Positions 36,858 to 46,281 are shown, numbered from the stretch's first letter. The stretch is 64,000 nucleotides of DNA from Prochlorococcus marinus str. MIT 9302 (GCF_000759975.1 NZ_JNAM01000005.1:124001-188000), one strand, 5' to 3'. Notes: generated by a model not told the origin, from the letters alone. Made by a program: numbers and translations.

Positions 36858-37535
36858 TTATCTGACTATATTACTACTATCATTATCTAAATAATTCATA
36901 GCTAATTTCAATAAATTTTCAAATGATGATTTTTTTTCTTTTTTAGTAAGACTATCTGTCTCTTTAATAATAATAGGCAATATACTTTTTATTTGATTAT
37001 TAGTGTAATTTAAAGACCTTAGGGTCACTTGGAGGTCACCTAAAATATTATTGATTTCATCATCCATAATATGAAATTCATCGTTGCTTGTTACTGCCTT
37101 GGTTTGTAATTCTTTTTTAAATTTACTTTTTAATTCTAAAATTAACCTTTCACTCATTTTTTGTCCTATGCCAGGTACTGAACAAATTAAATTTTTGTTT
37201 TGTGTATTAATTGCATTGATAACTTGATTAATGGAAAATTTATTTAATATACTCATCCCGATTTGGGAACCAATACCTCTAATATTTAAAATTTCAATAT
37301 AGAAATTTCGTTGATCTTTTGATGAAAAACCAAATAATGAATCTGAATCTTCTTTTTTAATATGTTTTATCCAAAGAGTAATATTTTTATTAGATATCTG
37401 ATTTGTTTTTAATTTGAGAAAAAAAGATTCCAATATTTGTATCTCGTATCCTAATCCTTGACAATTTATTAAAATAAAAAATTTCTGATTAGTTTGCCAT
37501 AATTCAATCAGTTCTCCACTTATCCAACTAATCAA
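36858..37535 (-). CDS. ruvA: Holliday junction DNA helicase subunit RuvA
   Basis: A 225-aa protein that clamps Holliday junctions for RuvB-driven branch migration. The N-terminal OB domain (ISWISGELIELWQT) is followed by helix-hairpin-helix motifs (ILNIRGIGSQIGMSIL and ICSVPGIGQKMSERLILELK), then a linker and the C-terminal domain that regulates RuvB. The gene starts directly after the stop of the upstream secreted-protein gene (0 nt). RuvB is not in this window. Confidence 0.92.
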   Translation of the reverse strand: MISWISGELIELWQTNQKFFILINCQGLGYEIQILESFFLKLKTNQISNKNITLWIKHIKKEDSDSLFGFSSKDQRNFYIEILNIRGIGSQIGMSILNKFSINQVINAINTQNKNLICSVPGIGQKMSERLILELKSKFKKELQTKAVTSNDEFHIMDDEINNILGDLQVTLRSLNYTNNQIKSILPIIIKETDSLTKKEKKSSFENLLKLAMNYLDNDSSNIVR

Positions 37536-37892
37536 TTAACCACCATCCACCTGACATCCTATTAGTGCTCCTGCAGTACCACCAGCAGGTACGGCCCAAA
37601 ATCTATCTTTCCCTCTAGAGGAGGACAGTGCTAATCCCGCACCAAGAAGACCTCCAATAAATGTACCTTCACTACAGTCATTATTATCTATTTTCCCAGC
37701 TTGACTTTGCCCTGCACAGGGGATTACAACATCAACTTCATAACTTTTTACGTAGCCTGGGCTTGTTTTCGTCCCAGGAATATATTCTTCTCTGTATTCA
37801 GTTCTTGTACAAGTTACTGACTTTGGGGTTGTTGCACTAACTTGAAGAATAGGAGAGAAACAAAATAGTAAAGCTAAATAGAAAAATTTCAC
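37536..37892 (-). CDS. Secreted glycine-zipper-like hypothetical protein
   Basis: A 118-aa protein with a Sec signal (MKFFYLALLFCFSPILQVSA). The mature part has three to four Cys residues (SVTCTRTEY, IPCAGQ, NDCSEG, IGCQVDGG) and a Gly/Ala-rich segment (FIGGLLGAGLALSSSRG...AVPAGGTAGALIG) like glycine-zipper outer-membrane or envelope proteins. Its stop abuts the ruvA start, so both are probably cotranscribed. Function is unknown. Confidence 0.65.
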   Translation of the reverse strand: MKFFYLALLFCFSPILQVSATTPKSVTCTRTEYREEYIPGTKTSPGYVKSYEVDVVIPCAGQSQAGKIDNNDCSEGTFIGGLLGAGLALSSSRGKDRFWAVPAGGTAGALIGCQVDGG

Positions 37893-37916
37893 TTTTTTTT
37901 TTATTCTTTTAATATT

Positions 37917-38807
37917 CTATGTCCTTTTGGTTATTTTGGTAGTAGAAATAATAGTTCCTAATAAAACTAGTGAGGCGCCTAATAAAAAATTTATGTTTAT
38001 TATTTCATTAAAAAATAAAATCCCCCAAATTGACCCGAATAAAACTTGCAAATAGTTAATTGTTGAAGCTTCAGAAGCAGGTAAATTTTTTAATCCTATA
38101 GTTAAGAAAGTCTGACCTAATTGAGTAAATAAGCCAATGCCAATTATCCAAACTAATTCATTCCAATTTGGGGTGACCCAGTTTATTAATACAATTGGCA
38201 ATAAAGTTATAAAAGAAACAAGTGGAAAATATTCAATAATTACATAGACATCTTCAGTAAATGAAAGCTTCCTAACTGTAACGTAAGCTAATGCAGTGCA
38301 GATTGCTCCAAGAAAAGCTATTGAAATCGAAATATTTTCAATTTCAACGTTTATATTGGATAATTGATTTGGATTTAATATTACTAATATTCCAATCCAG
38401 CCAATAATTAAAGCAAAAATTATATTCCGAGTTATCTTTTCTTTTATAAATATTCCAGCAAATATAGATATAAAAATAGGATATGTATACTGAATGACGG
38501 TAGATATACTAAGTGGCATATTTCTTATCGCATAAAAAATACAAACTAAAGCTAATGTTCCTAAAAGGCCTCTTAAGATAAGTAATGGTCTATTTTTGCC
38601 CCAAGGATTTATATTTTTTAGTTTAATTATAAATAATGTAATCATTAAACTTAATAATGATCTGAATAAAACTAATTCATAAATAGGTATCCTTTTATCA
38701 ATATTTTTCACGCACAAAGTCATCAAACTAAAAAAGAATGAGGCAAATACCAAGTTAAACTTATTCAATGAATTAAATTTTTTTTCTAAGTTTTCGATAT
38801 TTATCAT
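37917..38807 (-). CDS. DMT-superfamily (EamA) permease
   Basis: A 296-aa membrane protein with about ten transmembrane helices in two EamA repeats. The first repeat contains ILRGLLGTLALVCIFYAI and the second the conserved INYLQVLFGSIWGILFFNE region, typical of drug/metabolite transporters. The substrate is unknown. It is a single gene, 24 nt upstream of the secreted-protein gene, and divergent from dnaG. Confidence 0.85.
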   Translation of the reverse strand: MINIENLEKKFNSLNKFNLVFASFFFSLMTLCVKNIDKRIPIYELVLFRSLLSLMITLFIIKLKNINPWGKNRPLLILRGLLGTLALVCIFYAIRNMPLSISTVIQYTYPIFISIFAGIFIKEKITRNIIFALIIGWIGILVILNPNQLSNINVEIENISISIAFLGAICTALAYVTVRKLSFTEDVYVIIEYFPLVSFITLLPIVLINWVTPNWNELVWIIGIGLFTQLGQTFLTIGLKNLPASEASTINYLQVLFGSIWGILFFNEIININFLLGASLVLLGTIISTTKITKRT

Positions 38808-38901
38808 TTAAAAAATAGTTTTATTGTGAAATTAAGTAGATTCTTATTTGATTTTGACCTATAACAATTAAATCATTATTTATTTTTTGATTAAAATCTC
38901 A

Positions 38902-40935
38902 ATGGTTCATTCTATACACCCAAGAACTATTCAAGAGGTTAAGGAAAAGGCAGATATTGTTGACGTTATATCCGAACATATTGTTCTAAAGAAGAAAGGC
39001 AAGGAATTTGTTGGGATTTGTCCTTTTCATGATGATACTAAGCCATCTATGACAGTATCACCAACTAAACAATTCTATTATTGTTTTTCTTGTGGTGCTG
39101 GTGGTAACTCTATTAAATTTTTAATGGAATTTACTCGTGCAAATTTTTCAGATGTTGTACTTTCTCTTGCAAAAAAAAATAACATTAATGTTGAAAATCT
39201 TGAGGGTCCCCAAGTAGAAGCGTATAAAAAACAATTATCTAGAAAGGAAGAGCTTTATAAAATATTGAGAGTCACTAAAAATTGGTTTAAGTCTCAATTA
39301 AATAATTCTCTTGGTGTTGAAGCTATGAACTATTTGACATCCAAGAGAAATTTAAGAAATAAGATTATTGATAACTTTGAATTGGGTTTTGCTCCAAATT
39401 CATGGAATGATTTATATAACTATCTATCCAATGTAGAAAAATTTCCTATTAATCTTATATTGGCTTCAGGTCTTGCAATTTCTAAAGATAATTCTGACAA
39501 GATTTATGATCGTTTTAGAAATAGATTAATTGTTCCAATACATGATATTCAGGGAAGAGTAGTTGCCTTTGGAGGAAGATCTCTTGATGGTCAGGAACCT
39601 AAATATCTTAATTCTCCTGAATCAGAGATATTTGAAAAGGGAAAAATGTTGTTTGCATTTGAAAAAGCTTCAAGCAATATTAGAAAAAGAGATAAAGCAA
39701 TTATTGTTGAAGGATACTTTGATGTAATTTCTCTTCATGCAAAAGGTATTACTAATTCTGTAGCTGCCCTCGGTACCGCATTAAATAAGTATCAAATTTC
39801 CCAACTATGTAGATGTACAGATAATAAAAATATAATCTTGAATTTTGATTCTGATAATGCAGGAATATTAGCTACAAAAAGAGTAATAAAAGAAGTCGAA
39901 AGCTTATCTCTCCATGATCAAATTAATCTTAAGATACTTCAAATTAATGATTTTAAAGATCCTGACGAATATTTGAATAGTCATACTCCTGAAGATTATT
40001 TTAATTTAATTGATAATTCATCCTTTTGGATCGATTGGGAGATTGATCAGATCTTTAAAGATAAAGATTTAACTAAGTCTGAGATTTTCCAGAGTGTTAT
40101 TTCTTCATTGGTAAAATTGTTGAGTAAATTACCTCAATCATCAACCAGAACTCATTACCTACAAAAAATTTCCGAACGATTAAGTAAGGGGCAAGCTAGG
40201 TTAGCAATACAGTTTGAACAAGATTTAAGAAATCAAGTTAAGGGATTTCGATGGCATGGTAGATCAAAAAAATTTGAACAACCAAATGAAATTTCTCGTC
40301 GTGAGAAAAATGAATCGGAAATAATTTTTTATTATTTGCATTGTCCTGATCTTAGACTCTTTATTCGTGATGAATTTCTTAAAAGAGAAATTAATGGTTT
40401 TAATACTAAATATATTCAAAATTTATGGGAATCTATCTCAAAAATTGAACAAAATACTTTGGGCTTAAATTATTTAAATGAATTAAAACAAACAAATAAT
40501 CAAATTCTTCAAAAAGATTTTTCTGCTATTAACCTAATTTCACTCTTGCCTGACTACTTAGATCTCAATAATCCTGAATCATCAAATAAAATTAATATTT
40601 TTGTTAATCCAAATGAGTTGTTTCTAACATTGCTTAGTAATCCTAAAGACAATTTACTTGGAACTTTATCACTTCTTGAAAAATATAATTCTCTAAAAAG
40701 ATGTAGACACCTGATAGAATCTTGGGGATCTCAAAGATTAAAAACTTTAGAAAACTGTATTTCTATCTTAATTGATAATCCATCTTCAGTTTCCTCAAAT
40801 ACAAATAAAGAAATAGATGATCTTTTTAAAGATTTAAACTCAGACGCGATTAAATTTCAGGAATTATATTACTTAGAAAGACAACATATAAATTTTTTAG
40901 ACAAACAACGCTGTGGTAATTTCATTGCTAGTTAA
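38902..40935 (+). CDS. dnaG: DNA primase DnaG
   Basis: A bacterial primase that makes RNA primers for replication. The N-terminal CHC2 zinc finger shows CPFHDDTKPSM and CFSCGAGGN. The TOPRIM core includes AIIVEGYFDVISLH with its catalytic Glu and ILNFDSDNAG. I start at ATG 38902 (MVHSIHPRTIQEV); an in-frame ATG at 38887 adds MIKIS. The C-terminal helicase-binding part is divergent and lower in conservation, as expected. Confidence 0.95.
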   Translation: MVHSIHPRTIQEVKEKADIVDVISEHIVLKKKGKEFVGICPFHDDTKPSMTVSPTKQFYYCFSCGAGGNSIKFLMEFTRANFSDVVLSLAKKNNINVENLEGPQVEAYKKQLSRKEELYKILRVTKNWFKSQLNNSLGVEAMNYLTSKRNLRNKIIDNFELGFAPNSWNDLYNYLSNVEKFPINLILASGLAISKDNSDKIYDRFRNRLIVPIHDIQGRVVAFGGRSLDGQEPKYLNSPESEIFEKGKMLFAFEKASSNIRKRDKAIIVEGYFDVISLHAKGITNSVAALGTALNKYQISQLCRCTDNKNIILNFDSDNAGILATKRVIKEVESLSLHDQINLKILQINDFKDPDEYLNSHTPEDYFNLIDNSSFWIDWEIDQIFKDKDLTKSEIFQSVISSLVKLLSKLPQSSTRTHYLQKISERLSKGQARLAIQFEQDLRNQVKGFRWHGRSKKFEQPNEISRREKNESEIIFYYLHCPDLRLFIRDEFLKREINGFNTKYIQNLWESISKIEQNTLGLNYLNELKQTNNQILQKDFSAINLISLLPDYLDLNNPESSNKINIFVNPNELFLTLLSNPKDNLLGTLSLLEKYNSLKRCRHLIESWGSQRLKTLENCISILIDNPSSVSSNTNKEIDDLFKDLNSDAIKFQELYYLERQHINFLDKQRCGNFIAS

Positions 40936-40951
40936 TATATTTTCTTTAAAT

Positions 40952-41419
40952 TTATAGGCAGTATTTTTTAATCATGTTTTTTACCTTTTTGGGTTTTTCT
41001 TCAAGAATATAAGCCTCTACTTCTTTTGCATATGTCCCAGAAAAATTGGAAGTAGAGAACTCTAATGCTTTCCTCTTACTTTGATGTAATTTACTTTCTA
41101 AATTTTTTATATCCCCCACTATTTTATTGTTATTACATTTTTGTATAGCATGAGTTGCTTCATGTCTTAATGCTTTTCTTATTGCTAATTCTGTTTTGAA
41201 GTTATCTTTGTTTGGTCCTTTCTTTTTATTTCTATAATTTGTTTTCCTTTTTGCATTTTCAGTACATATTATTATTTTATTTTCTTCAAAATTATATAGT
41301 CCTTTTATTTCTTTGTTTAAAAGACATTCAATTTTATTCTCTTCAACTATGTAGTTTGCTTTTATTAATAAGTCAAGAATTTCTTTATCTAATTTGCTTA
41401 AAAATATTATAAATTCCAT
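40952..41419 (-). CDS. Putative HExxH metalloprotease, in operon with umuDC
   Basis: A 155-aa protein with a zincin motif His86-Glu87-x-x-His90 (ALRHEATHAIQKC). Glu133 or Glu135 (YAKEVEAYILEE) is a candidate third zinc ligand. The region between is lysine-rich and there is no signal peptide or transmembrane helix, so it should be cytoplasmic. It starts 10 nt after umuC on the same strand, making it the third gene of a putatively LexA-controlled operon. I do not recognise the family by name; a role in the DNA-damage response is inferred from context. Confidence 0.7.
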   Translation of the reverse strand: MEFIIFLSKLDKEILDLLIKANYIVEENKIECLLNKEIKGLYNFEENKIIICTENAKRKTNYRNKKKGPNKDNFKTELAIRKALRHEATHAIQKCNNNKIVGDIKNLESKLHQSKRKALEFSTSNFSGTYAKEVEAYILEEKPKKVKNMIKKYCL

Positions 41420-41429
41420 TTTATTTTGT

Positions 41430-42716
41430 TTACTTCACTATAGTTGGGATTTGTTCTATATCAGTTGTAGATGAGCGACTTAAGAAATTATTATTCATCG
41501 TCCAACTTTGTGGTTTTTTTGTAATAGCCCATGTAATTGCATTGTTATGAAATCTTTTATTTAATAAATCAATCGTTCTCATAAGAGTTATTGATTTTTT
41601 TAGATCTTTCTGAGATTTATAATTGATAACTGATTGCTGTAAATATTTGCTATTAGTTAAATCCTTCATTAAAACACCAGCTTTTGAGAATTTATATTCG
41701 GGATTATAAATTTCTTTAGATAATTCAACTACTATTTTTAAAATATTATTTGTGTCATCTGTTGCATTTGTAAGTTTTCTATGAGCACTTCTTTGATAAT
41801 TTTGACTTGAATATTTACTGGTTCTGGCAAATACTCTAATATCGGATGATTGCAAATTCTGACTTCTCATTTTTTCAGATGCTTTTATTGCGTGAGTCGC
41901 CAGTGCTTGAGTTAAGTCTTCTAATTTTGTGACAGGAGTACCGAAACTCCTGCTTACCTGAATTTCTTTTTTTGATTTCTTGTTTTTTTCTATAGGCAGA
42001 CATTTATAACCTTTCAGTTCTAATTGCAATCTTTTCCCTATAATGCCTAATTTCTTAATAATTTCATTTTCTTCTATATCTCTTAATTCTCTCGCATTTT
42101 TAATACCTTTACTTTGTAACCAATTAGAGGTTTGTTTCCCGACTCCCCATATCTTATCTACACTAATACTTTTCAAATAATTATTCTCATTTCTAGTTCT
42201 AGCTAAATCAAATATTCCAGCTGAATAGTCAATATTTTTAGCTAATGTATTGGCAATTTTTGCTCTTACTTTATTTTCTCCTATTCCTATTGTTATGTTA
42301 ATCCCAAGATTCTGATATGTTAATGATCTTATGCTTCTTGCCCAAGGATATAGATTTTTATCATTAGGTCTAGAAATTGAGACAAATGCTTCATCAATAG
42401 AATAAATTTCCATCTGTTCACAGTAGTTTTTTAGTAAATTCATTAGTCTTCTGCTCATATCGCCGTAAAGCGAGTAGTTTGAGCTTAAGACTGCTACATT
42501 TAATTTATTTAATCTTTCTTTAATCTTAAAATAAGGAGTTCCCATTTTAATTTTTAAAACTCGCGCTTCAGGACTTCTCGCAATGATACATCCGTCATTA
42601 TTAGATAAAATTACTACTGGTTTGTTTCTTAAATGAGGATTAATATTTTGTTCACATGACGCGTAAAAATTATTAGCATCTATAAGAGCTATAGCATTAA
42701 TACTTGAAATTCTCAT
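41430..42716 (-). CDS. umuC: Error-prone DNA polymerase V catalytic subunit UmuC
   Basis: A 428-aa Y-family polymerase. Catalytic motifs are ALIDANNFYASCE near the N-terminus and YSIDEAFVSI about residue 103. A helix-hairpin-helix region (WGVGKQTSNWLQSKGI) and the little-finger domain with RSFGTPVT follow. It performs translesion synthesis with UmuD'. Its start overlaps the umuD stop by 4 nt, the standard umuDC arrangement. Confidence 0.94.
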   Translation of the reverse strand: MRISSINAIALIDANNFYASCEQNINPHLRNKPVVILSNNDGCIIARSPEARVLKIKMGTPYFKIKERLNKLNVAVLSSNYSLYGDMSRRLMNLLKNYCEQMEIYSIDEAFVSISRPNDKNLYPWARSIRSLTYQNLGINITIGIGENKVRAKIANTLAKNIDYSAGIFDLARTRNENNYLKSISVDKIWGVGKQTSNWLQSKGIKNARELRDIEENEIIKKLGIIGKRLQLELKGYKCLPIEKNKKSKKEIQVSRSFGTPVTKLEDLTQALATHAIKASEKMRSQNLQSSDIRVFARTSKYSSQNYQRSAHRKLTNATDDTNNILKIVVELSKEIYNPEYKFSKAGVLMKDLTNSKYLQQSVINYKSQKDLKKSITLMRTIDLLNKRFHNNAITWAITKKPQSWTMNNNFLSRSSTTDIEQIPTIVK

Positions 42717-43129
42717 AAATAACTATGTATTGAATAAATAACAACTCCCCATATCTGTACATCAATATGGTTTTGAAATCTAAAATCAGGATAATTAAGA
42801 TTTTCTGCTTTTAAATATAATTCATTATTTTTTATAGATAATCTTTTTATTGTAAATTCCCCGTCTATCATTGCAATGATAATATTCCCTGGCCTGGCTG
42901 TTAAACTCTTGTCTACTATTATTAAATCTTTATCTTTAATTCCTGCATTTATCATTGAGTCACCTTTAACTCTAAGAAAAAAAGTGCTAAACGGATTAGA
43001 TATTAAATGTTCATTTAAATCAATATTCTCTTCCGTATAGTCATCAGCAGGACAAGGAAATCCGGCTGATACTGAATCAGTTAATAATGGGATTTTAGAC
43101 TTTTTAATAGTTGAACCAAAGGAATCCAA
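42713..43129 (-). CDS. umuD: SOS mutagenesis protein UmuD
   Basis: A 138-aa LexA-like protein that cleaves itself to the active UmuD' when RecA is activated. The cleavage site is Ala22-Gly23 in SVSAGFPCPADDY. The Ser58 nucleophile is in VKGDSMI and the Lys95 general base is in FTIKRL. A LexA-box-like palindrome ends 14 nt upstream of the start, so the operon is probably SOS-controlled. Confidence 0.94.
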   Translation of the reverse strand: MDSFGSTIKKSKIPLLTDSVSAGFPCPADDYTEENIDLNEHLISNPFSTFFLRVKGDSMINAGIKDKDLIIVDKSLTARPGNIIIAMIDGEFTIKRLSIKNNELYLKAENLNYPDFRFQNHIDVQIWGVVIYSIHSYL

Positions 43130-43142
43130 GACTTAAATTAGC

Positions 43143-43156
43143 AGTATATATGTACT
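43143..43156. promoter_or_regulatory. LexA-box-like operator of umuDC
   Basis: The palindrome AGTATATATGTACT (plus strand) matches the cyanobacterial LexA consensus RGTAC-N3-DGTWCB at all but one position. It begins 14 nt upstream of umuD's ATG and overlaps TATA-like -10 sequences on the minus strand, where a repressor would block transcription. Supports SOS control of umuD, umuC and the HExxH gene. Confidence 0.7.
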
Positions 43157-43229
43157 ATATAATAAAAATCAAAAAAAAATAGTTAGTTGTTAGCCTTTTA
43201 TAAATTTAATTTAGATTAAATCTAATTTT

Positions 43230-43646
43230 TTAAGAGCGATGGTAAGGGGAGTTATTAGATATGGAAATAGCTCTATAGATTTGCTCGATTAGGATTAATC
43301 TAGCTAATTCATGAGGAAAAGTTAAAGGGGACAGACTGAATATAAGATCTGAATTTTCTTTTACTTCTGAACTAATTCCATCAGTATCACCGATTAAGAA
43401 ATTAATTTTTTTATTTTTAAAATTTAATAGTAAAGAACATAGTTCAACTGAATTAAACTGCTTCCCTTCTTCACTTAGGCAGATAATAATATTGTTATTG
43501 GATCTAAGATTATTTAAATTAAAAGTCTTTAACTCATTAATGATAAGTTCTGGCATTCTTTTTTTGTATTGATTAATTCCATCTCTAATCCAAAGTTTCT
43601 TTATTTTGCCGATAGCATAAATTGTTAATCTATTACTCTGAAGCAT
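43230..43646 (-). CDS. rlmH: 23S rRNA (pseudouridine-1915-N3) methyltransferase RlmH
   Basis: A 138-aa SPOUT methyltransferase. The sequence [17 protein letters not shown] (knot region) and the [32 protein letters not shown]-terminus are diagnostic; the usual GGAxG knot motif is replaced by GDTDG here, a small deviation. It methylates pseudouridine 1915 in helix 69 of 23S rRNA. It is followed by the 110-aa gene at 43666 in the upstream direction. Confidence 0.9.
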   Translation of the reverse strand: MLQSNRLTIYAIGKIKKLWIRDGINQYKKRMPELIINELKTFNLNNLRSNNNIIICLSEEGKQFNSVELCSLLLNFKNKKINFLIGDTDGISSEVKENSDLIFSLSPLTFPHELARLILIEQIYRAISISNNSPYHRS

Positions 43647-43665
43647 AAGAAAATATTAAATTTAA

Positions 43666-43998
43666 TTATTCATCAAGAAGATAATTAAATTCATCATATA
43701 GTTCCTCTTCGGTTGTTAATTTCTTAGGATAATTATCATTTTTAGAATTCATATTAATTTGATTAAGCTCACTTTTTCTTAGTGAATGATTAGCGTTAGA
43801 AGTATCTTCTAAAGATTCTGAATTATCTATTAACGAATAAAAAATTTTATTAGGATCTTCTGAATTAAGTGGATTGGTGATTAAATTATCATTGTTAGGT
43901 ATATTTGTGTAATTACTTATATTTTTACTTTCGTCATCTAAATTTTGATTTTTTTTTAATTTATTGAGTTTATCTAAATTTTTTTTTGATAAGCTCAT
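43666..43998 (-). CDS. Hypothetical hydrophilic protein, 110 aa
   Basis: I do not recognise this protein. It is very rich in Asn, Ser, Asp and Lys, begins MSLSKKNLDKLNKLKKNQNLD and ends in an acidic helix EEELYDEFNYLLDE, so most of it is probably disordered. It lies 19 nt upstream of rlmH on the same strand and is probably cotranscribed with it; the spacing suggests a small accessory protein, but nothing shows its job. Confidence 0.55.
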   Translation of the reverse strand: MSLSKKNLDKLNKLKKNQNLDDESKNISNYTNIPNNDNLITNPLNSEDPNKIFYSLIDNSESLEDTSNANHSLRKSELNQINMNSKNDNYPKKLTTEEELYDEFNYLLDE

Positions 43999-44054
43999 GA
44001 TATAAAGTATTAAATAAATTCATATTTAATTTAAACATATTATTTATCTTTTAG

Positions 44055-44879
44055 ATGAATTCTAAAAACTATCATCAAAAAAAAAGATTTGGACAACACT
44101 GGTTGATAAATAAAAAAATATTAGAAAAAATTAAAGAAAATGCTGTTCTTAATGAAAATGACTTTATTTTAGAAATTGGTCCAGGTAAAGGAGCTCTAAC
44201 ATCTAAGTTATTAGATTCAGAAATTAAAAAATTACATGCGATTGAATTAGATAAAGATTTAATAAATTTATTAAATGATAAATTCAATAATAATGATAAG
44301 TTTACACTTCAGCAGGGAGACATTCTTTCTGTAAATTTAGATTCAATTAATAAGAAGGTTACAAAAGTGATTGCAAATATTCCTTACAATATAACTGGCC
44401 CAATATTGGATATTTTCATAGGGCGATTGGGCATTATAAGAAACTATAATTACGAAAAAATAATTTTTTTAATGCAGAAAGACGTTGTAGATAGGATTTT
44501 GTCAAAAGAAGGAAATCCCAATGCTGGTGCTCTTAGTATAAGAATGCAACTCTTATCAAAAATAAAAAGAATTTGCGATGTACCTCCTTCATCATTTAGT
44601 CCGCCTCCAAAAGTTTTTTCTTCTTTAGTAGTTTTCGAACCAATTAAAAATGATTTAAGATTAGACATTAGTATAGAAAAATACATAGATAAACTTCTTC
44701 GAATTTCATTTAATTCGAGAAGAAAAATGCTTAGAAATACTCTTAATTCAATACTTTCAAATGAAGAGATGAATCAATTATCTGAATCCTCAAAAGTTTG
44801 TTTTAATTTAAGACCACAAGATATTTCAATTGACCAATGGGTTAAGCTTGCAGAAAATTGTATTAAAATTAAAAAATAA
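44055..44879 (+). CDS. rsmA: 16S rRNA dimethyladenosine transferase KsgA/RsmA
   Basis: A 274-aa SAM-dependent enzyme that dimethylates the two adenines near the 3' end of 16S rRNA. The start [14 protein letters not shown], the SAM motif [11 protein letters not shown] and the catalytic NIPYN are all intact, and the C-terminal domain ends normally. ispE follows 11 nt downstream, a common pairing. Confidence 0.96.
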   Translation: MNSKNYHQKKRFGQHWLINKKILEKIKENAVLNENDFILEIGPGKGALTSKLLDSEIKKLHAIELDKDLINLLNDKFNNNDKFTLQQGDILSVNLDSINKKVTKVIANIPYNITGPILDIFIGRLGIIRNYNYEKIIFLMQKDVVDRILSKEGNPNAGALSIRMQLLSKIKRICDVPPSSFSPPPKVFSSLVVFEPIKNDLRLDISIEKYIDKLLRISFNSRRKMLRNTLNSILSNEEMNQLSESSKVCFNLRPQDISIDQWVKLAENCIKIKK

Positions 44880-44890
44880 AATTTAAGTAT

Positions 44891-45826
44891 ATGCAAGATT
44901 TAGCTAAAACGAAAATTATTATAAAATCTCCTGCCAAAATAAATTTGCACCTTGAAGTTATTGGTAAAAGAGAGGATGGATTCCATGAGTTAGCAATGAT
45001 TATGCAAAATATTGATCTTTCTGATTATTTAGAATTTCAAATTAATAATGAAGGTTTAATTAAGCTTGAATCTGATTGTAATAATTTAAGCTTAGCTAGT
45101 GATAACTTAATTGTTAAATCGGCAAATCTATTAAGGAAAAAATTAAATATAGATTTAGGTGCGAATATATTTTTAAGAAAAAATATTCCAATTGGTGCAG
45201 GATTAGCTGGTGGATCCAGTAATGCAGCAGCAACATTAATTGGTCTTAATAAGTTATGGGATTTGAACTTAGATCAAAAAACATTATGTTCATTAGCATC
45301 AATGTTAGGATCTGATATTCCCTTTTTTATTAATGGAGGTATTCAATTATGTTTTGGGAGAGGCGAAATCTTGGAGAAATTAGATTCAAACTTTGAATAT
45401 GGAGTTCTTCTTTTAAAAAATCCCAAAGTATCAGTATCTACAGCTGAAACTTATAAAAAATATAGTAATAAATTTTGTGATCAATATCTTACGAATAGAG
45501 AAAAGATTGAGAACATAAGAAAAAATTTAAGGGATAATGGTTTAAAAAATTTGAGTTTTGATAATAAACATTTAACTATAAAAAATGATTTGCAGTTAGT
45601 TGTTGAAAATGACAATGATTCTGTAAAGCAATCATTATATTTACTTTCTAAATTAAAGAATTGTCTGACATCTTCAATGAGTGGATCAGGACCTACTTGT
45701 TTTGCACTCTTTAAAGATATAGAGACTGCTAAAAAAGAATTATCGGCAAATTATAAATTATTTAAAGATAAAGGTTATGATGCATGGGTTTGCACTTTCC
45801 TTGAAATGGGAATAGCATTCATGTAA
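44891..45826 (+). CDS. ispE: 4-diphosphocytidyl-2-C-methyl-D-erythritol kinase IspE
   Basis: A 311-aa GHMP kinase of the MEP isoprenoid pathway, needed for carotenoids, phytol and quinones. The family start SPAKINLHLEV, the ATP-binding PIGAGLAGGSSNAAA and the C-terminal SMSGSGPTCFALF motifs are present. It is in one transcription unit with rsmA and probably with the DUF3082 gene that follows 22 nt later. Confidence 0.96.
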   Translation: MQDLAKTKIIIKSPAKINLHLEVIGKREDGFHELAMIMQNIDLSDYLEFQINNEGLIKLESDCNNLSLASDNLIVKSANLLRKKLNIDLGANIFLRKNIPIGAGLAGGSSNAAATLIGLNKLWDLNLDQKTLCSLASMLGSDIPFFINGGIQLCFGRGEILEKLDSNFEYGVLLLKNPKVSVSTAETYKKYSNKFCDQYLTNREKIENIRKNLRDNGLKNLSFDNKHLTIKNDLQLVVENDNDSVKQSLYLLSKLKNCLTSSMSGSGPTCFALFKDIETAKKELSANYKLFKDKGYDAWVCTFLEMGIAFM

Positions 45827-45848
45827 ATTTTTTTTACGAAATATTATT

Positions 45849-46151
45849 TTGGCTGAAAACAATAATGAGAATATTGAAAATAATATTCCAGAAAAAGGAC
45901 CATTAAATTTTATTGTTGGATCTTTAACCAGTTTCTTATTATTTATATTTTTTTATTTTTTAAGTAATAAAATTGCAATTTATTTTTCAATACATAAACC
46001 ATCTAATTCTTCTGAAATAGTCCAAAATATTTCTTCTAGTATTAATACCTTAATAATTGGATTATCTTTTTTGCTAACTTTTTCATTTGCTTTTATAGGT
46101 ATAGGACTTTTTATTGTATTTATACGCAGTTTTTTTCTGAAGAAAAGTTGA
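45849..46151 (+). CDS. DUF3082 family membrane protein
   Basis: A 100-aa cyanobacterial conserved membrane protein. An acidic N-terminus (AENNNENIENNIPEKGP) leads into two hydrophobic helices (FIVGSLTSFLLFIFFYFL and LIIGLSFLLTFSFAFIGIGLFIVF) flanking a polar loop with the IxxSI pattern. The TTG at 45849 is the best start. The gene follows ispE and precedes a 31-aa membrane ORF. Confidence 0.75.
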   Translation: MAENNNENIENNIPEKGPLNFIVGSLTSFLLFIFFYFLSNKIAIYFSIHKPSNSSEIVQNISSSINTLIIGLSFLLTFSFAFIGIGLFIVFIRSFFLKKS

Positions 46152-46185
46152 ATTGCGAATATTATTAAGAAAATACTTTCTTTGA

Positions 46186-46281
46186 ATGTCTTTACATGAT
46201 CTAGGACTTTTAATACTTTTGCTTTCACCAGGAATGATTTTATCAATTTTACTACTTATAACTTTTGCTGAAGGAGGATAA
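46186..46281 (+). CDS. 31-aa membrane peptide
   Basis: ATG at 46186 opens a 31-codon frame encoding MSLHDLGLLILLLSPGMILS followed by a hydrophobic run and a GG terminus after Glu. It is a single transmembrane helix with one Pro-Gly in the middle, the size and style of photosystem, cytochrome b6f or NDH small subunits. There is no strong ribosome binding site. It lies 49 nt upstream of pdhB. I cannot match it to a named subunit. Confidence 0.45.
   Translation: MSLHDLGLLILLLSPGMILSILLLITFAEGG

Noticed and set aside
38887-38901. Earlier dnaG start
   Set aside because: The extra residues MIKIS are not typical of DnaG, which normally begins just before the IPxxxIxEVxxxxDIV-like segment; ATG 38902 fits better.
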